Source: Pseudomonadota bacterium (GTDB lineage: Bacteria > Pseudomonadota > Alphaproteobacteria > Rhizobiales > Hyphomicrobiaceae). From it: DNA of 25,533 nt. A model generated the notes under the pieces. That model was not told where the DNA came from, searched no databases, and saw only the letters and a list, made by a program, of their open reading frames with translations. How positions within the stretch are numbered: the first letter of the stretch is position 1; the number at the start of each line of letters is the position of its first letter. Below, piece by piece: positions 1 through 7,220 of the stretch. Location: NCBI GenBank assembly GCA_023412805.1, contig JAEZRM010000038.1, positions 1 through 25,533 of the forward strand, in the 5' to 3' direction. A program made the position numbers and the translations under genes.

Positions 1-147
1 CGCCACTACAATGCCGTCAGACCGCACTCATCGCTCGGCTATCGACCGCCGGCGCCCGAAACGATCTTGCCGCCAGCATCTGCTCTGCCCTACGCTCCGC
101 TTCGGCCAGATCAGACGCTGGCCAGCGCCCGCCGGATTCTAACTTAG
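1..147 (+). CDS. IS3-family transposase OrfB, C-terminal 48 residues (partial)
   Basis: This is frame 1, open from the window edge to a TAG at 145-147. It encodes RHYNAVRPHSSLGYRPPAPE near its start. The pattern YN..RPHSSLGY is the C-terminal signature of IS3-family OrfB, a DDE (rve-fold) integrase, just after the last catalytic Glu. The 5' part, with the DDE residues, is outside the window. OrfB is normally made as an OrfAB fusion by frameshifting and cuts and joins the element ends. The family call is firm; the subgroup is not decided. Confidence 0.85.
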   Translation, partial: RHYNAVRPHSSLGYRPPAPETILPPASALPYAPLRPDQTLASARRILT

Positions 148-176
148 AACATGGCGCCGCTTCGTGGGGCAGGCCA
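1..176 (+). mobile_element. IS3-family insertion sequence, right-hand end (partial)
   Basis: The first 147 bases encode the C-terminus of an IS3-family OrfB integrase. Twenty-nine bases after its stop comes a terminal-repeat-like sequence at 160-176 ending in GGGGCAGGCCA. Its reverse complement begins TGGCCTGCCCC, the kind of end known for IS3-family elements. It resembles the IS end that begins at 25428. Kinase coding sequence starts at 177, immediately after the CA end, which fixes the border. The rest of the element lies outside the window, so a target duplication cannot be checked here. Confidence 0.85.
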
Positions 177-839
177 GTGCCGGCGGGGCAGTATGTTCTA
201 ATTGCCGTGACCGATACAGGCCATGGAATGACACCCGAGATCGCCGCCAAGGTGTTTGAGCCCTTCTTTACGACGAAGGATACTGGCAAAGGGACGGGAC
301 TGGGATTGTCGCAGGTCTTCGGCTTCGTTAAGCAGTCCGGTGGACACGTCAAAATTTACTCGGAACCCGGCCAGGGCACGACTGTGAAGATCTACCTACC
401 GCGGTATTTCGGGGAAGCAGCGGGAGATAGCAGTGGGGCAGCTTTAGTTGATGAGGTACGAGGGAACGAGAGCATCCTTCTGGTAGAAGACGATGCAAAC
501 GTGCTCGCAATGACCGCAACCGGGCTGCGCGATCTCGGCTACACGGTGCGCGAAGCGCGCCATGCACGGGAGGCGCTCGAAACGCTGGCACGCGGCGAGA
601 AATTCGATCTCCTGCTCACCGACATCGTAATGCCCGATATGAACGGTCGAAAGCTCGCTGAGCAAGCGGCGATTGTCGCGCCGGGGTTTTGCGTATTGTT
701 TATGACGGGCTTTACGAAGAATGCTGTCGTACACAATGGTGTGCTCGACCGTGGCGTGCACTTTCTCGCAAAACCGTTCACGCTTGAGGAACTATCACGC
801 AAGGTTCGAGAGGCCTTGGATACGAAGGTTCGATCCTGA
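177..839 (+). pseudogene. Hybrid histidine kinase, C-terminal ATPase and receiver domains, 5' part removed by the IS
   Basis: The remnant is 220 residues and starts directly at the IS border with VPAGQYVLIAVTD. It keeps the end of a HATPase_c domain: G1 box DTGHGM (residues 13-18), F box FEPFFTTK (27-34) and G2 box GTGLGLS (39-45). A receiver domain follows (about 99-215), with the acidic pair VEDD, phospho-acceptor Asp149 in LLLTDIVMPD and Lys199 in FLAKPF. The N box, the dimerisation/His domain and any sensor domain are missing. The codons upstream of 177 belong to the IS, although the frame happens to stay open. With no ribosome site and half an ATPase domain it should be inactive as a kinase. 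The missing 5' part may lie on the far side of the IS. Confidence 0.85.
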
Positions 840-984
840 ACTGGCCAAAGAGAGCACCTCCGACCGGCCTTGAGATGTTGGTGTGATGGGCGTCGTCGCG
901 CTTTGCATCCACCTGGGGTGGTTCTGCTTTCATCGATTGGCATTGGGCTGCGTGGTTGCAAGCATTTCGAGCGTTAAGGATTAG

Positions 985-1016
985 GCGGGGCGCACGCTAT
1001 GGAATGGGCGCCCCGC
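985..1016. terminator. Perfect 9-bp inverted repeat, possible terminator after the kinase remnant
   Basis: GCGGGGCGC at 985-993 and GCGCCCCGC at 1008-1016 pair perfectly around a 14-nt loop, 145 nt after the kinase stop. There is no good T-run on either side, so rho-independent termination is only a possibility. The remaining sequence from 840 to about 1320 shows no convincing gene on either strand; the open frames there lack ribosome sites and recognisable motifs. Confidence 0.35.
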
Positions 1017-1323
1017 TTGTGCGGCACGAGGCGGCTTGCCTTGAGGGAGAGGGTTTGACCGCTCTTTCCAGCGAATGGTAGTGGCGCCGCGCGAAATATG
1101 CGCGGCGCCGTGCTGGCTGCGATCGTCACCGCAGCAACCAGGCGTTCGGCAGGCCCCTCCTGGCTATGGGCGTAGTGCAACCGGGGCAGTAGTACCCAGC
1201 TGGCCCGATCCTCTGCCTTAGCGAGCGTCGCGTTACCCCACCACGCCGCGCAGCACGGGTTATCTCGTCCTCGAAAAATCCGACATTGCAAGGGCGGCCG
1301 CGCATTTTGTGTCTTTGTGCATC

Positions 1324-1500
1324 ATGCCGAAAGCGGGGAGGTTTTTCGTTGCGGCTTGGAAACTCTGGCCATTGGCGGATTGTCTGACGTGGATGGAGGC
1401 GCCGCCGGCGGCGGCACGCGAGCTCTTGCGCACCTATCCGGCCGACGGCCTGCACCTGGTGCCGACGGGCTACGACAAGATGCATCTCGAGGCGGCCTAG
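1324..1500 (+). pseudogene. Possible C-terminal fragment of an SRAP (YedK-like) protein
   Basis: The frame encodes about 58 residues ending at TAG 1498-1500. The stretch LTWMEAPPAAARELLRTYPA is like the C-terminal segment of SOS-response-associated peptidases, where a W..WL motif is followed by LLRPYPAD. The N-terminal catalytic Cys region of that family is not present upstream, so this would be a gene fragment. There is no clear ribosome site. It converges on, and overlaps by three bases, the small minus-strand gene that ends at 1497. This is a weak call made from motif resemblance only; chance coding is possible. Confidence 0.28.
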
Positions 1501-1736
1501 CGCTCGGGATCGTTGTCGACGACGAGGGCGGGGCCCTGGTCGTTCGTGCGGAAGGATTCCACATCGCTTTTGAGGGCGGCGACCAGGCTTTCGAGGTGGC
1601 GAATGGCCCTGAGGGCACGTTTGCGGTCGTGCGGGCAGCGTGTTTCGGTAAGCGCGGTTATTTCCAGGGTGACAGCCGGCAGGAATTGGCGAATGTCGTC
1701 CGTTGAAGTCGCGTCGAGTCGTACAGGTTTGTTCAT
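1497..1736 (-). CDS. Hypothetical 79-aa helical protein
   Basis: The gene starts at ATG 1736 with AAGGA nine bases upstream, a good ribosome site. The product is charged and mostly helical in appearance, with the segment HDRKRALRAIRHLESLVAAL at about residues 37-56 and an acidic tail. It has no signal peptide, cysteines or membrane segment. I do not recognise the family. The neighbouring H-NS-like gene is divergent, about 400 bases away, and the interval carries two inverted repeats. A small DNA-binding or adaptor role would fit the length and composition, but this is a guess. Confidence 0.6.
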   Translation of the reverse strand: MNKPVRLDATSTDDIRQFLPAVTLEITALTETRCPHDRKRALRAIRHLESLVAALKSDVESFRTNDQGPALVVDNDPER

Positions 1737-1772
1737 CCGTATAATTCCTTTTAGTAATATAGACGTGGTTAT

Positions 1773-1799
1773 GGGTTTGAACCGAGACTTTTCAAGCCC
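1773..1799. promoter_or_regulatory. 9-bp inverted repeat upstream of the 79-aa gene
   Basis: GGGTTTGAA (1773-1781) and TTCAAGCCC (1791-1799) pair over nine positions with one G-U-type mismatch, separated by nine bases. It sits 37 bases upstream of ATG 1736 on the minus strand. A TATATT sequence lies between it and the gene (minus strand, about 1757-1762) and could be a -10 box. The spacing suits an operator or a 5'-UTR hairpin. This is inference from position. Confidence 0.35.
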
Positions 1800-1846
1800 C
1801 TTGGTTTTGGACAGCCGGTGTGCCCGGGCGGTGGTGTTGCTTCGGA

Positions 1847-1909
1847 GCCGGGCCGTCGCCGGATGGCCTTGGCTCCGCCCCCACAGGGGGCCATCCGCAG
1901 GGGCCCGGC
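1847..1909. ncRNA. Long nested hairpin (structured RNA or cruciform candidate)
   Basis: There are two stacked perfect stems. The outer stem is GCCGGGCC (1847-1854) with GGCCCGGC (1902-1909). The inner stem is CGGATGGCC (1860-1868) with GGCCATCCG (1889-1897). They are separated by small bulges of five and four bases, and the apical loop is 20 nt. That gives 17 base pairs, nearly all G-C, in a 400-base gap between divergent genes. The sequence GGTGTTGCTT also occurs on both sides (about 1832 and 1930). No open frame here is convincing. It could be an untranslated RNA, an attenuator or a replication/transfer site. The strand is unknown. Confidence 0.4.
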
Positions 1910-2138
1910 GAACCGTTCCCGCCCCACGGGGGTGTTGCTTTGGTGGGGGTTGGAGCGCGGGTGGTTAGAGGGTGCTCTGCGGCATTGGTGGTTCTGGGCA
2001 GTTAAGGTGGTGGCATTAACGAAAGAGCAAGCGAATTGCCTGAAAGGCCTTGGTTATGCGGTATAGGGCGGTTTAAGGCTCGCCGATAATCCGGCCGGGT
2101 ATGCATAGTCTGGCTGGGGAAAGACAAGGATCAGGGCA

Positions 2139-2543
2139 ATGGGCAAGGCGACGACGGTGACGCAGCGCGCCGGTTTGGTGAAATGGTTCGGCGCGCAGAG
2201 CTATGAGGCGCAGGAGAAAGTGCTGTCGGAGCTTGCGGTCATTTTCGAGCGCGGCAAGGCCGGAAAGATCAAAGCTCTCGAGGCCGAGTTGGCGGCTTTG
2301 AAGGGATCTACTGCGGCGCGTGGTACCGCGCCGAAGGCGGTGGCGAAGGCAGTGTATCAGAGGAATACCAAGAAGCCCGTGGCGGCCAAGGCGAGTGCGC
2401 TCGCGGGGCGAAAGATTCCGCCGAAGTATCGCCATCCGAAGAACAAGGCGCTGACGTGGGCGGGCCGCGGCGTGCATCCGACGTGGGTGACAGAATACCT
2501 GAAGGGCGGCGGCAAACTGGAAAGTCTGCTGATCAAGAAGTGA
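2139..2543 (+). CDS. H-NS-family nucleoid-associated protein
   Basis: The product is 134 residues, typical of H-NS/MvaT-size xenogeneic silencers. The N-terminal half (about 1-57) is helical and charged, matching the oligomerisation region. Residues 58-92 are an Ala/Lys-rich linker. The C-terminal DNA-binding domain contains KYRHPKNKALTWAGRG (96-111), close to the H-NS signature Y.d..g...TW.GRGR.P, which inserts into the minor groove of AT-rich DNA. Here the second position reads TWAGRG instead of TWSGRG. ATG 2139 has AAGGA nine bases upstream. A strong terminator follows directly. On plasmids and ICEs such proteins silence newly arrived genes and lower the cost of carriage; that role here is inferred. 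Confidence 0.85.
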   Translation: MGKATTVTQRAGLVKWFGAQSYEAQEKVLSELAVIFERGKAGKIKALEAELAALKGSTAARGTAPKAVAKAVYQRNTKKPVAAKASALAGRKIPPKYRHPKNKALTWAGRGVHPTWVTEYLKGGGKLESLLIKK

Positions 2544-2546
2544 GAC

Positions 2547-2568
2547 AGGGCCCTGCGGGGTCCTTTTT
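2547..2568 (+). terminator. Rho-independent terminator of the H-NS-like gene
   Basis: The stem AGGGCCC / GGGTCCT (seven pairs, one G-U) closes a TGCG loop and is followed by TTTT. It begins four bases after the stop codon. Confidence 0.8.
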
Positions 2569-2862
2569 CATTTGGGGATGCGCGTTTGGAAAGCTGGGGA
2601 TGAGGGCGTGTCATGAGTGTTTCGCCGCTCCGGGGACGGGGATAGTCGGGAGGGCTGTGGTGCGGACGTAGCCATGAAGGGCTGTCCTGGGCGGGCGCTG
2701 CCCAACCTACCTGTCATCCCCTGCAGCTGCAGCTCTTACGCACCTTTATCTGGCCCTGGCCCCAACCCCAGTCCTCGTCTGTTTTGGCGGTTTAGGCTTG
2801 GTTCGTGGCCGTGGCGTCTGCCGGTGCGGTCGTAGGGAGATTTCGGCGATGTGTGTTTCGGA
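2569..2862. other. Intergenic region without a recognisable gene
   Basis: No open frame here has a ribosome site or a family-like sequence. A CTGCAGCTGCAG palindrome lies near 2722-2733. Because a terminator (2863-2891) ends this stretch with no gene before it, a short untranslated transcript is possible. Confidence 0.4.
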
Positions 2863-2891
2863 GGGTGCCATGTTTCGTGGCACCCTTTTTT
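2863..2891 (+). terminator. Rho-independent terminator with no gene upstream
   Basis: GGGTGCCA (2863-2870) pairs perfectly with TGGCACCC (2878-2885) around a seven-base loop, followed by six T. The nearest upstream gene already has its own terminator. It lies 29 bases before a GTGACAGGCTT motif and 45 bases before the next start codon, a layout repeated in the ParB region. Confidence 0.8.
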
Positions 2892-2919
2892 GTGCGCGCG
2901 TGGACGCTTGGGGCGGGGC

Positions 2920-2930
2920 GTGACAGGCTT
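2920..2930 (+). repeat. GTGACAGGCTT motif, partial copy of the 11.1/13.3 kb intergenic element
   Basis: GTGACAGGCTT lies five bases before ATG 2936. The same core occurs at 11135-11145 (GTGACAGGCTT) and 13318-13328 (GTGTCAGGCTT). In all three places it follows a hairpin and precedes a gene. The TTTCAAGAGAAGAG block of the fuller copies is missing here. Confidence 0.5.
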
Positions 2931-2935
2931 CGGAC

Positions 2936-3610
2936 ATGGATTTGGAGTTTCCGGCCCTCGAGGCCAGCCAGCTGTACGGAATGGTGCGCGAGGAAGTTGA
3001 ACGGCTGCTTGCGCGCGCGGTGGATGATCTGGCGGCGCTGACGATACGAGAGGGGCGCATGTGGCGGCTAACGGCGCGGCGCATGGGCTGGGACTATTGC
3101 GCGGTGGCGCGGACGGCCGAGGGTTTCGGTCGGCAGGCGGAGGATTGGCTTGCCGCAAGTGATCTCTCGCGGGAGCAGGCGTTGGCGCTCAAGGGGAGTG
3201 TCGACGAGCTGAAGGTGGCGGTGCGGCGGGTGCTCGAGGCCTGTGAGCGTGGAGTGCGGGAGGGTGATGGCTTCGAGGTGTTCGCGGACGGCGATGGCGA
3301 GGGGTATGGCGTCCTTTTGGGACTGCTGGATCAGGAGATGGCGGGTGATCGGGTGGTGACAGCGTTCCTGCGCGAGGTGGTGGGTGATGGCATTCCCTTC
3401 TTGCACTCCCGCTTGGAATTCGAGGATGTGAAGGCGTTCTATAGGAGGCAGGCAGCCATCATTGCCGAGCTGTCGCGCGCGGAGCAGCGCCTGCGGCCGA
3501 AGGGCATGATGCGGACGGCGAGCATGCGGGCGAAGCTGGCGGCCTTGCGACGCCGGGAGAAATGCATTGGGCGCCTCGTGGAGGGGGCCTTGGCCATGTA
3601 TGGCGATTGA
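2936..3610 (+). CDS. Hypothetical 224-aa helical protein
   Basis: The frame is fully open with strongly GC-biased third positions. The product has no signal peptide, membrane segment or conserved cysteine cluster. Residues 40-80 (from WRLTARRMGW to EDWLAASDL) could form a helix-turn-helix-like unit, and the C-terminal 60 residues are rich in Arg, Lys and Ala, as in nucleic-acid-binding tails. I do not recognise the family. The start is uncertain: ATG 2936 has only a weak AGG upstream. The gene is preceded by a terminator and the CAGGCTT motif, so it is probably transcribed from its own promoter. Confidence 0.7.
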   Translation: MDLEFPALEASQLYGMVREEVERLLARAVDDLAALTIREGRMWRLTARRMGWDYCAVARTAEGFGRQAEDWLAASDLSREQALALKGSVDELKVAVRRVLEACERGVREGDGFEVFADGDGEGYGVLLGLLDQEMAGDRVVTAFLREVVGDGIPFLHSRLEFEDVKAFYRRQAAIIAELSRAEQRLRPKGMMRTASMRAKLAALRRREKCIGRLVEGALAMYGD

Positions 3611-3928
3611 GGCGGGCTATTTCCCGCGCGAGCGCTTCGTGGCCGTTGGGGCGGTGGCAGTAACAATGGAGTGCGCGGTGCTCCCGACTGGCCTCGAACA
3701 ACTCATTCTTGGTGCTGAAGCCGCCCTATTCGTGTGCGCGTGCGTATTTGGTTTGTTGAAGCGCTGGCCATCTTCATGAAATGGTGGGAGGGTGACTGAA
3801 ATTGCCAGGATGATTAGGACATTGCCAGCACCTGAGGCATTCGCGCGATGTCTTTTCACTCGGGAAACGTGCAGACTGTCGGGAGACGATAGAGGGTAGT
3901 CCCAACAGAATCGCGCTCCCGTTATCGC
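3611..3928. other. Intergenic region between convergent genes, no gene seen
   Basis: The region lies between the 3' ends of the 224-aa gene (plus) and the response-regulator gene (minus). The open frames are short, without ribosome sites, and look like shadows. A short GCGGG..CCCGC hairpin just after the stop (about 3612-3628) could terminate the plus-strand gene, but lacks a T-run. Confidence 0.5.
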
Positions 3929-4327
3929 TCACAAAGCCGGGCGAGCGCGTAGGTGACTTCCACCTGATAGCTGAAGCCGACCCAGGGCTTCGGACAGGTC
4001 CTTGAGGCGATAAGGCTTCTCGACCACCACATAGTCACTAAATTCCGGCGTTAAACGCGAGCCGCCGTAGCCAGTTGCAAAGATAAACGGTACGCCTCGA
4101 TTGCGAAGCGCAGCAGCAACTGGAAAGCTATCGGCGCCGTTGAGATTCACGTCCAGTACAGCCGCATCAATTTGAGTTGAGGCTATTAGCTCGATGGCAT
4201 CGGCAGGTTTGGCCGCAACGCCGGCGATCGTGCACCCGAGCTCGACGAGCATATCCTCAAGCATCATGGCAACGAGAAACTCGTCTTCCACCACAAGCAC
4301 CCGCTTACCTTCGAGCGTTGAACTCAT
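3929..4327 (-). CDS. Single-domain response regulator (receiver only)
   Basis: The product is 132 residues and consists of one CheY-like receiver domain. It shows the acidic pocket VVEDEF (residues 12-17), phospho-acceptor Asp59 in AVLDVNLNG and Lys104 in VVEKPY. There is no output domain. The start ATG overlaps the stop of the upstream sensor kinase (ATGA), so the two are translationally coupled. Stand-alone receivers beside HWE kinases are common in Alphaproteobacteria; they act as phosphate sinks or relay partners and can signal by protein contact, as in the general stress response. No PhyR/NepR/EcfG gene is visible here, so the pathway is not known. Confidence 0.9.
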   Translation of the reverse strand: MSSTLEGKRVLVVEDEFLVAMMLEDMLVELGCTIAGVAAKPADAIELIASTQIDAAVLDVNLNGADSFPVAAALRNRGVPFIFATGYGGSRLTPEFSDYVVVEKPYRLKDLSEALGRLQLSGGSHLRARPAL

Positions 4328-5925
4328 AGGACATCTTCCTCACTTGACGGCAGCGGAAACCGGATCGTGCATCGGAGACCTTCGGATAAATACTCGAGAC
4401 GCGCACTGCCGCCGAGCTCGTGAGGGATTCCCTGTTCGATGAGACGACTACCGAAGCCTCTTTGTGAACGCGGCAGGACGACAGGGCCGCCGAGTTCCTG
4501 CCAGAAAAGATCGAGATAGCGCGTGCCGTCGCGTGCCAGTTCCCACGAAACGGAAATTCGCCCGCCGTCGGTCGACAGCGCGCCGTACTTTGACGCATTC
4601 GTCGCCAGCTCGTGAAGAGCCATGCCCAGCGAAAGAGCAACTTTAGGTCGCAGGCGCAATTGGCGGCCGCTGATGCTGACCTGCTTCTCGTCGTCGGATC
4701 GAACGAACGGATGCAGTGCTTCGCGGACGACTTCGTTCAGGCTCGCTCCTTCCCAGTTCTCTCGAGTGAGAAGACTGTGCGATCTTGATAATGATTGCAG
4801 GCGTGCCTCTATTGTCTCTCGAGCATCAGATCCAGTATTGTCACCCTTAAGCGTTTGACTGACGATGGCCTGCACCGTCGCGAGAGTGTTTTTGACGCGG
4901 TGGTTCAACTCGTCGATCAGGAGCTTCGTGCGCTCCTCATTCTTCTTTCGCTCGGTCACATCGACAACGATGTTGGCGACACGCCGCGCTTTGCCATCGG
5001 CGGCGCGCTCGATGACGCGGCCACGTCCCGACATCCACATCAGTCGACCGTCGGATCGAACGATTCGGTACTCTGCCGGATAGGAGTCGATGTGGTCCGC
5101 CGTCTGGTGAAACTCTGCGACTTTGTGGCGATCGTCCGGATGCAAAGTGAGCCTGAACTCGTCATGCTCTCCTCCAATCACGCCTCGGCCATTTGGAAGG
5201 TCGAGACCAAACATCTCCATCCCTTCCTTCGTCCAGATGCGCTCGCGGGTGACCATGTTGGTTTCCCAGCTCGCCAAACGACCTGTGATCACGGCGCCGC
5301 GATAAAGTTGTTCGCTCTCCTGCAGCTGCAGCACAAGGCGTTGGCGTTCAATGGCCGCCGCCAACTGATCGGCAAATGTCCGAACCAGTTCCTGGTCTGT
5401 CTGGAGAAAGTTCGCGTGTGAGAAGGAAGCGAAGGAAACGACACCCAGTAACCGATCTTGAGCTAGAAGAGGAACGCGCATGAAGCTCTGTAGACCCAGC
5501 TTCTGAAGGGGTGCGAAATCCTCATTCTGCAGGAGATCGGAGGCTCCCATCAGGAGCAATTGATGCGTAGGTGCGGATCGCGAAGCCGCTGTCAGGATTG
5601 CACTGCATGTATTCGCGTCCTCTTGCGATCGTTGTTCACTCACGGCGCTCAGAAGCAGGATTTCGGGCCGAATGCTATCGACGCGTTGATAGAAGAAGTA
5701 TCGAGCACCGACCTCCTCCGCGATCACCTGGAATAGCTCGCTGAATGAGGACTGAGTATCGCTCATAAGCTCAGTTGCTACACGATTGAGGAGCGCGAGC
5801 CGCCTGTTGGCGCGCGCCAGTTGCTCCAGTGTCAGCTGCAACTCCGCTCTGGATGCATTCTCGAGATCAGGTAAAGTATTTCCCGCGGCGTCCTCGGACG
5901 ACATGGCCCTCTCAACTGCTGGCAT
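4324..5925 (-). CDS. HWE-family sensor histidine kinase with GAF and PAS domains
   Basis: The product is 533 residues, soluble, with no membrane segment. After a short coiled-coil start (about 25-45) comes a GAF domain (about 45-195), then a PAS domain with PAC tail (about 205-327, ending DVTERKK). The HWE/HisKA_2 core follows: phospho-accepting His342 in LIDELNHRVKNTLATVQ, the N box LHELATNASKYGALS with Asn443, and the FWQE motif typical of this family. It should autophosphorylate on His342 and pass phosphate to the coupled receiver protein. The signal is probably cytosolic (redox, light or ligand at GAF/PAS) but cannot be read from sequence. Start choice is uncertain: ATG 5925 has a weak GGGG, and ATG 5904 has GAGAGG placed very close. 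Confidence 0.9.
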   Translation of the reverse strand: MPAVERAMSSEDAAGNTLPDLENASRAELQLTLEQLARANRRLALLNRVATELMSDTQSSFSELFQVIAEEVGARYFFYQRVDSIRPEILLLSAVSEQRSQEDANTCSAILTAASRSAPTHQLLLMGASDLLQNEDFAPLQKLGLQSFMRVPLLAQDRLLGVVSFASFSHANFLQTDQELVRTFADQLAAAIERQRLVLQLQESEQLYRGAVITGRLASWETNMVTRERIWTKEGMEMFGLDLPNGRGVIGGEHDEFRLTLHPDDRHKVAEFHQTADHIDSYPAEYRIVRSDGRLMWMSGRGRVIERAADGKARRVANIVVDVTERKKNEERTKLLIDELNHRVKNTLATVQAIVSQTLKGDNTGSDARETIEARLQSLSRSHSLLTRENWEGASLNEVVREALHPFVRSDDEKQVSISGRQLRLRPKVALSLGMALHELATNASKYGALSTDGGRISVSWELARDGTRYLDLFWQELGGPVVLPRSQRGFGSRLIEQGIPHELGGSARLEYLSEGLRCTIRFPLPSSEEDVL

Positions 5926-6178
5926 AAAAATAACCCCGCCACGATCTCCGATCTAGCCGTCCCGGCGGCCGCTACTATCCAAAACATGCAACGCGCGATG
6001 GGCCGGCGGGTTCCACGTCGTGTTGTGCAATTCTCTACCGCTGGCCAACACGGGCGCTACGGTGGGCCGGCAGAGGGTTCGCTGAGCGCTGGCGATCGCG
6101 CTTACCTTGATCTTTCGGCTGCGGGCGGATCATCTTACGGCGCTCAAGGGAAAAAGCTCAGGCAATGCCATTGATGCG
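5926..6178. other. Intergenic region upstream of the sensor kinase, no gene seen
   Basis: The region holds the presumed promoter of the kinase operon (minus strand) and the 3' flank of the next minus-strand gene. An open plus-strand frame from 5986 has no ribosome site and an Arg/Gly-rich composition, so I do not count it. Confidence 0.45.
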
Positions 6179-6203
6179 AAAAGCCCCCGTTGGGGGGCTT
6201 TGT
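6179..6203 (-). terminator. Rho-independent terminator of the 6222-6830 gene
   Basis: AAAGCCCCC pairs with GGGGGCTTT around a four-base loop. On the minus strand it ends in TTTT and lies about 20 bases after the stop codon at 6222. It may work in both directions. Confidence 0.8.
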
Positions 6204-6221
6204 CGCTGCAAGCGAGGGATT

Positions 6222-6830
6222 TTAGCGGCCACCGCGCGAACCTTTGCGGCGGGGGCTTTCCTGGGCTTCCGGAAGGTCGAAGGGGATATCGTTGCCTGTT
6301 TCGGTCATGCCGGCCGCGCTGGCAATGTCCTTGCCCGGCTGCGGGAAGGTGGTGGCACCCGTCAGCAGGGGGTTTTGATAGCGGTCCTGGCGCAGCCAGA
6401 CGCTGATGGCCACGGGCGGGGTGTTGTTGCCCATGTTGACGCGGCCCCAGTAGTCCGGGCGCATGGGGTTCTCGGCATCCTTGTAGCCGTTCTTGAAGAG
6501 CACGACCTCGTAGGGTTTGAGCGAGAGGTTGGCGGTACCCTGCATGAGGTCGGTGGGGTCATAGTCGACGACTGGTTGGGTCAGGACCTCGATCTGGGCG
6601 TGGACGTCGTCGGTCATGGGCATGCGGTCAATGCGGCCGGAGAAGTAGGTATTGCCGTTCTTGTCCTTGTTGGCCCAGAGCGCGAAGGCGTGCTGCGCAT
6701 CGGTCCCAGGGACGGACAGGCGGCCGGAGAAGTCGGGGCGCTTGGAGCCGAGGGGTTTGGAGCGGTTGAGACCGGCGATGAAGTTGCCGCGCTGTTGCTG
6801 GGTGGTTTGGTCCAGTGTTTGGGTGGTCAT
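6222..6830 (-). CDS. Hypothetical 202-aa protein with an internal duplication
   Basis: ATG 6830 is preceded by AAGGA at ten bases; the frame is open further upstream but without a better start. The product is soluble, Gln/Thr-rich at the N-terminus, with a basic tail RRKGSRGGR. Two segments repeat each other: RPDFSGRLSV...FALWANKD...FSGR (31-67) and RPDYWGRVNM...ISVWLRQD...LTGA (124-160). The shared pattern is RPD(F/Y)xGR, then a hydrophobic strand with a Trp, then a Gly-turn. This suggests two copies of a small beta-domain. The basic tail and plasmid-type neighbours would suit nucleic-acid binding, but I do not recognise the family. A good terminator follows. Confidence 0.7.
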   Translation of the reverse strand: MTTQTLDQTTQQQRGNFIAGLNRSKPLGSKRPDFSGRLSVPGTDAQHAFALWANKDKNGNTYFSGRIDRMPMTDDVHAQIEVLTQPVVDYDPTDLMQGTANLSLKPYEVVLFKNGYKDAENPMRPDYWGRVNMGNNTPPVAISVWLRQDRYQNPLLTGATTFPQPGKDIASAAGMTETGNDIPFDLPEAQESPRRKGSRGGR

Positions 6831-7085
6831 GGTTTTGCTTTCCTTGGGCGGAGGAAGGCTGACCCATGTTGAATACGCTGGCAATACAGGGTGATGTTTG
6901 CTTGGGCATTTGTCTGTCTGTATCCAAGGTATGCTTCCGCTATTCCGGCAGGAGCCGGTAAAGAGAAGCCGGCGAGGTAGATGGGACTCTGCGGCCGCCG
7001 GCTGAAGTCTTATAACCCCGCGCATAACCATTGCTGACAGCAAAGCTGACATGCCCAAAGAGAGGGTTTCCGGAGATAGGAAAGT

Positions 7086-7220
7086 TTACTCGCCCGAGCA
7101 ACAGCTCGAGGGTGGCTCGGCGGGGTCATAGCAGTAGACGCTGCCCTCGCCGGAGACGCAGATCAGCCCGCCCCCAGAGCTTGCCGGGGGAGCGGCTGCC
7201 ACGAAGGGCGTGGGGTACAT
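7086..7220 (-). other. Alternative-frame C-terminal extension or overlapping small ORF
   Basis: This 44-codon frame overlaps the end of the exported-protein gene in the +1 frame. It reads MYPTPFVAAAPPASSGGG and continues Cys-rich to the end (GSVYCYDPAEPPSSCCSGE), with stop TAA at 7086-7088. Its third positions are richer in G/C than those of the annotated frame over the same bases, which there encodes an Arg/Leu-rich tail. Either the upstream gene has suffered a frameshift near 7220, or two frames overlap. There is no clear ribosome site for an independent start. Confidence 0.35.

Noticed and set aside
1870..1882. GGCTCCGCCCCC resembling the ColE1 origin RNA region
   Set aside because: Only a short G/C-rich match inside a hairpin loop; no RNAI/RNAII structure around it.
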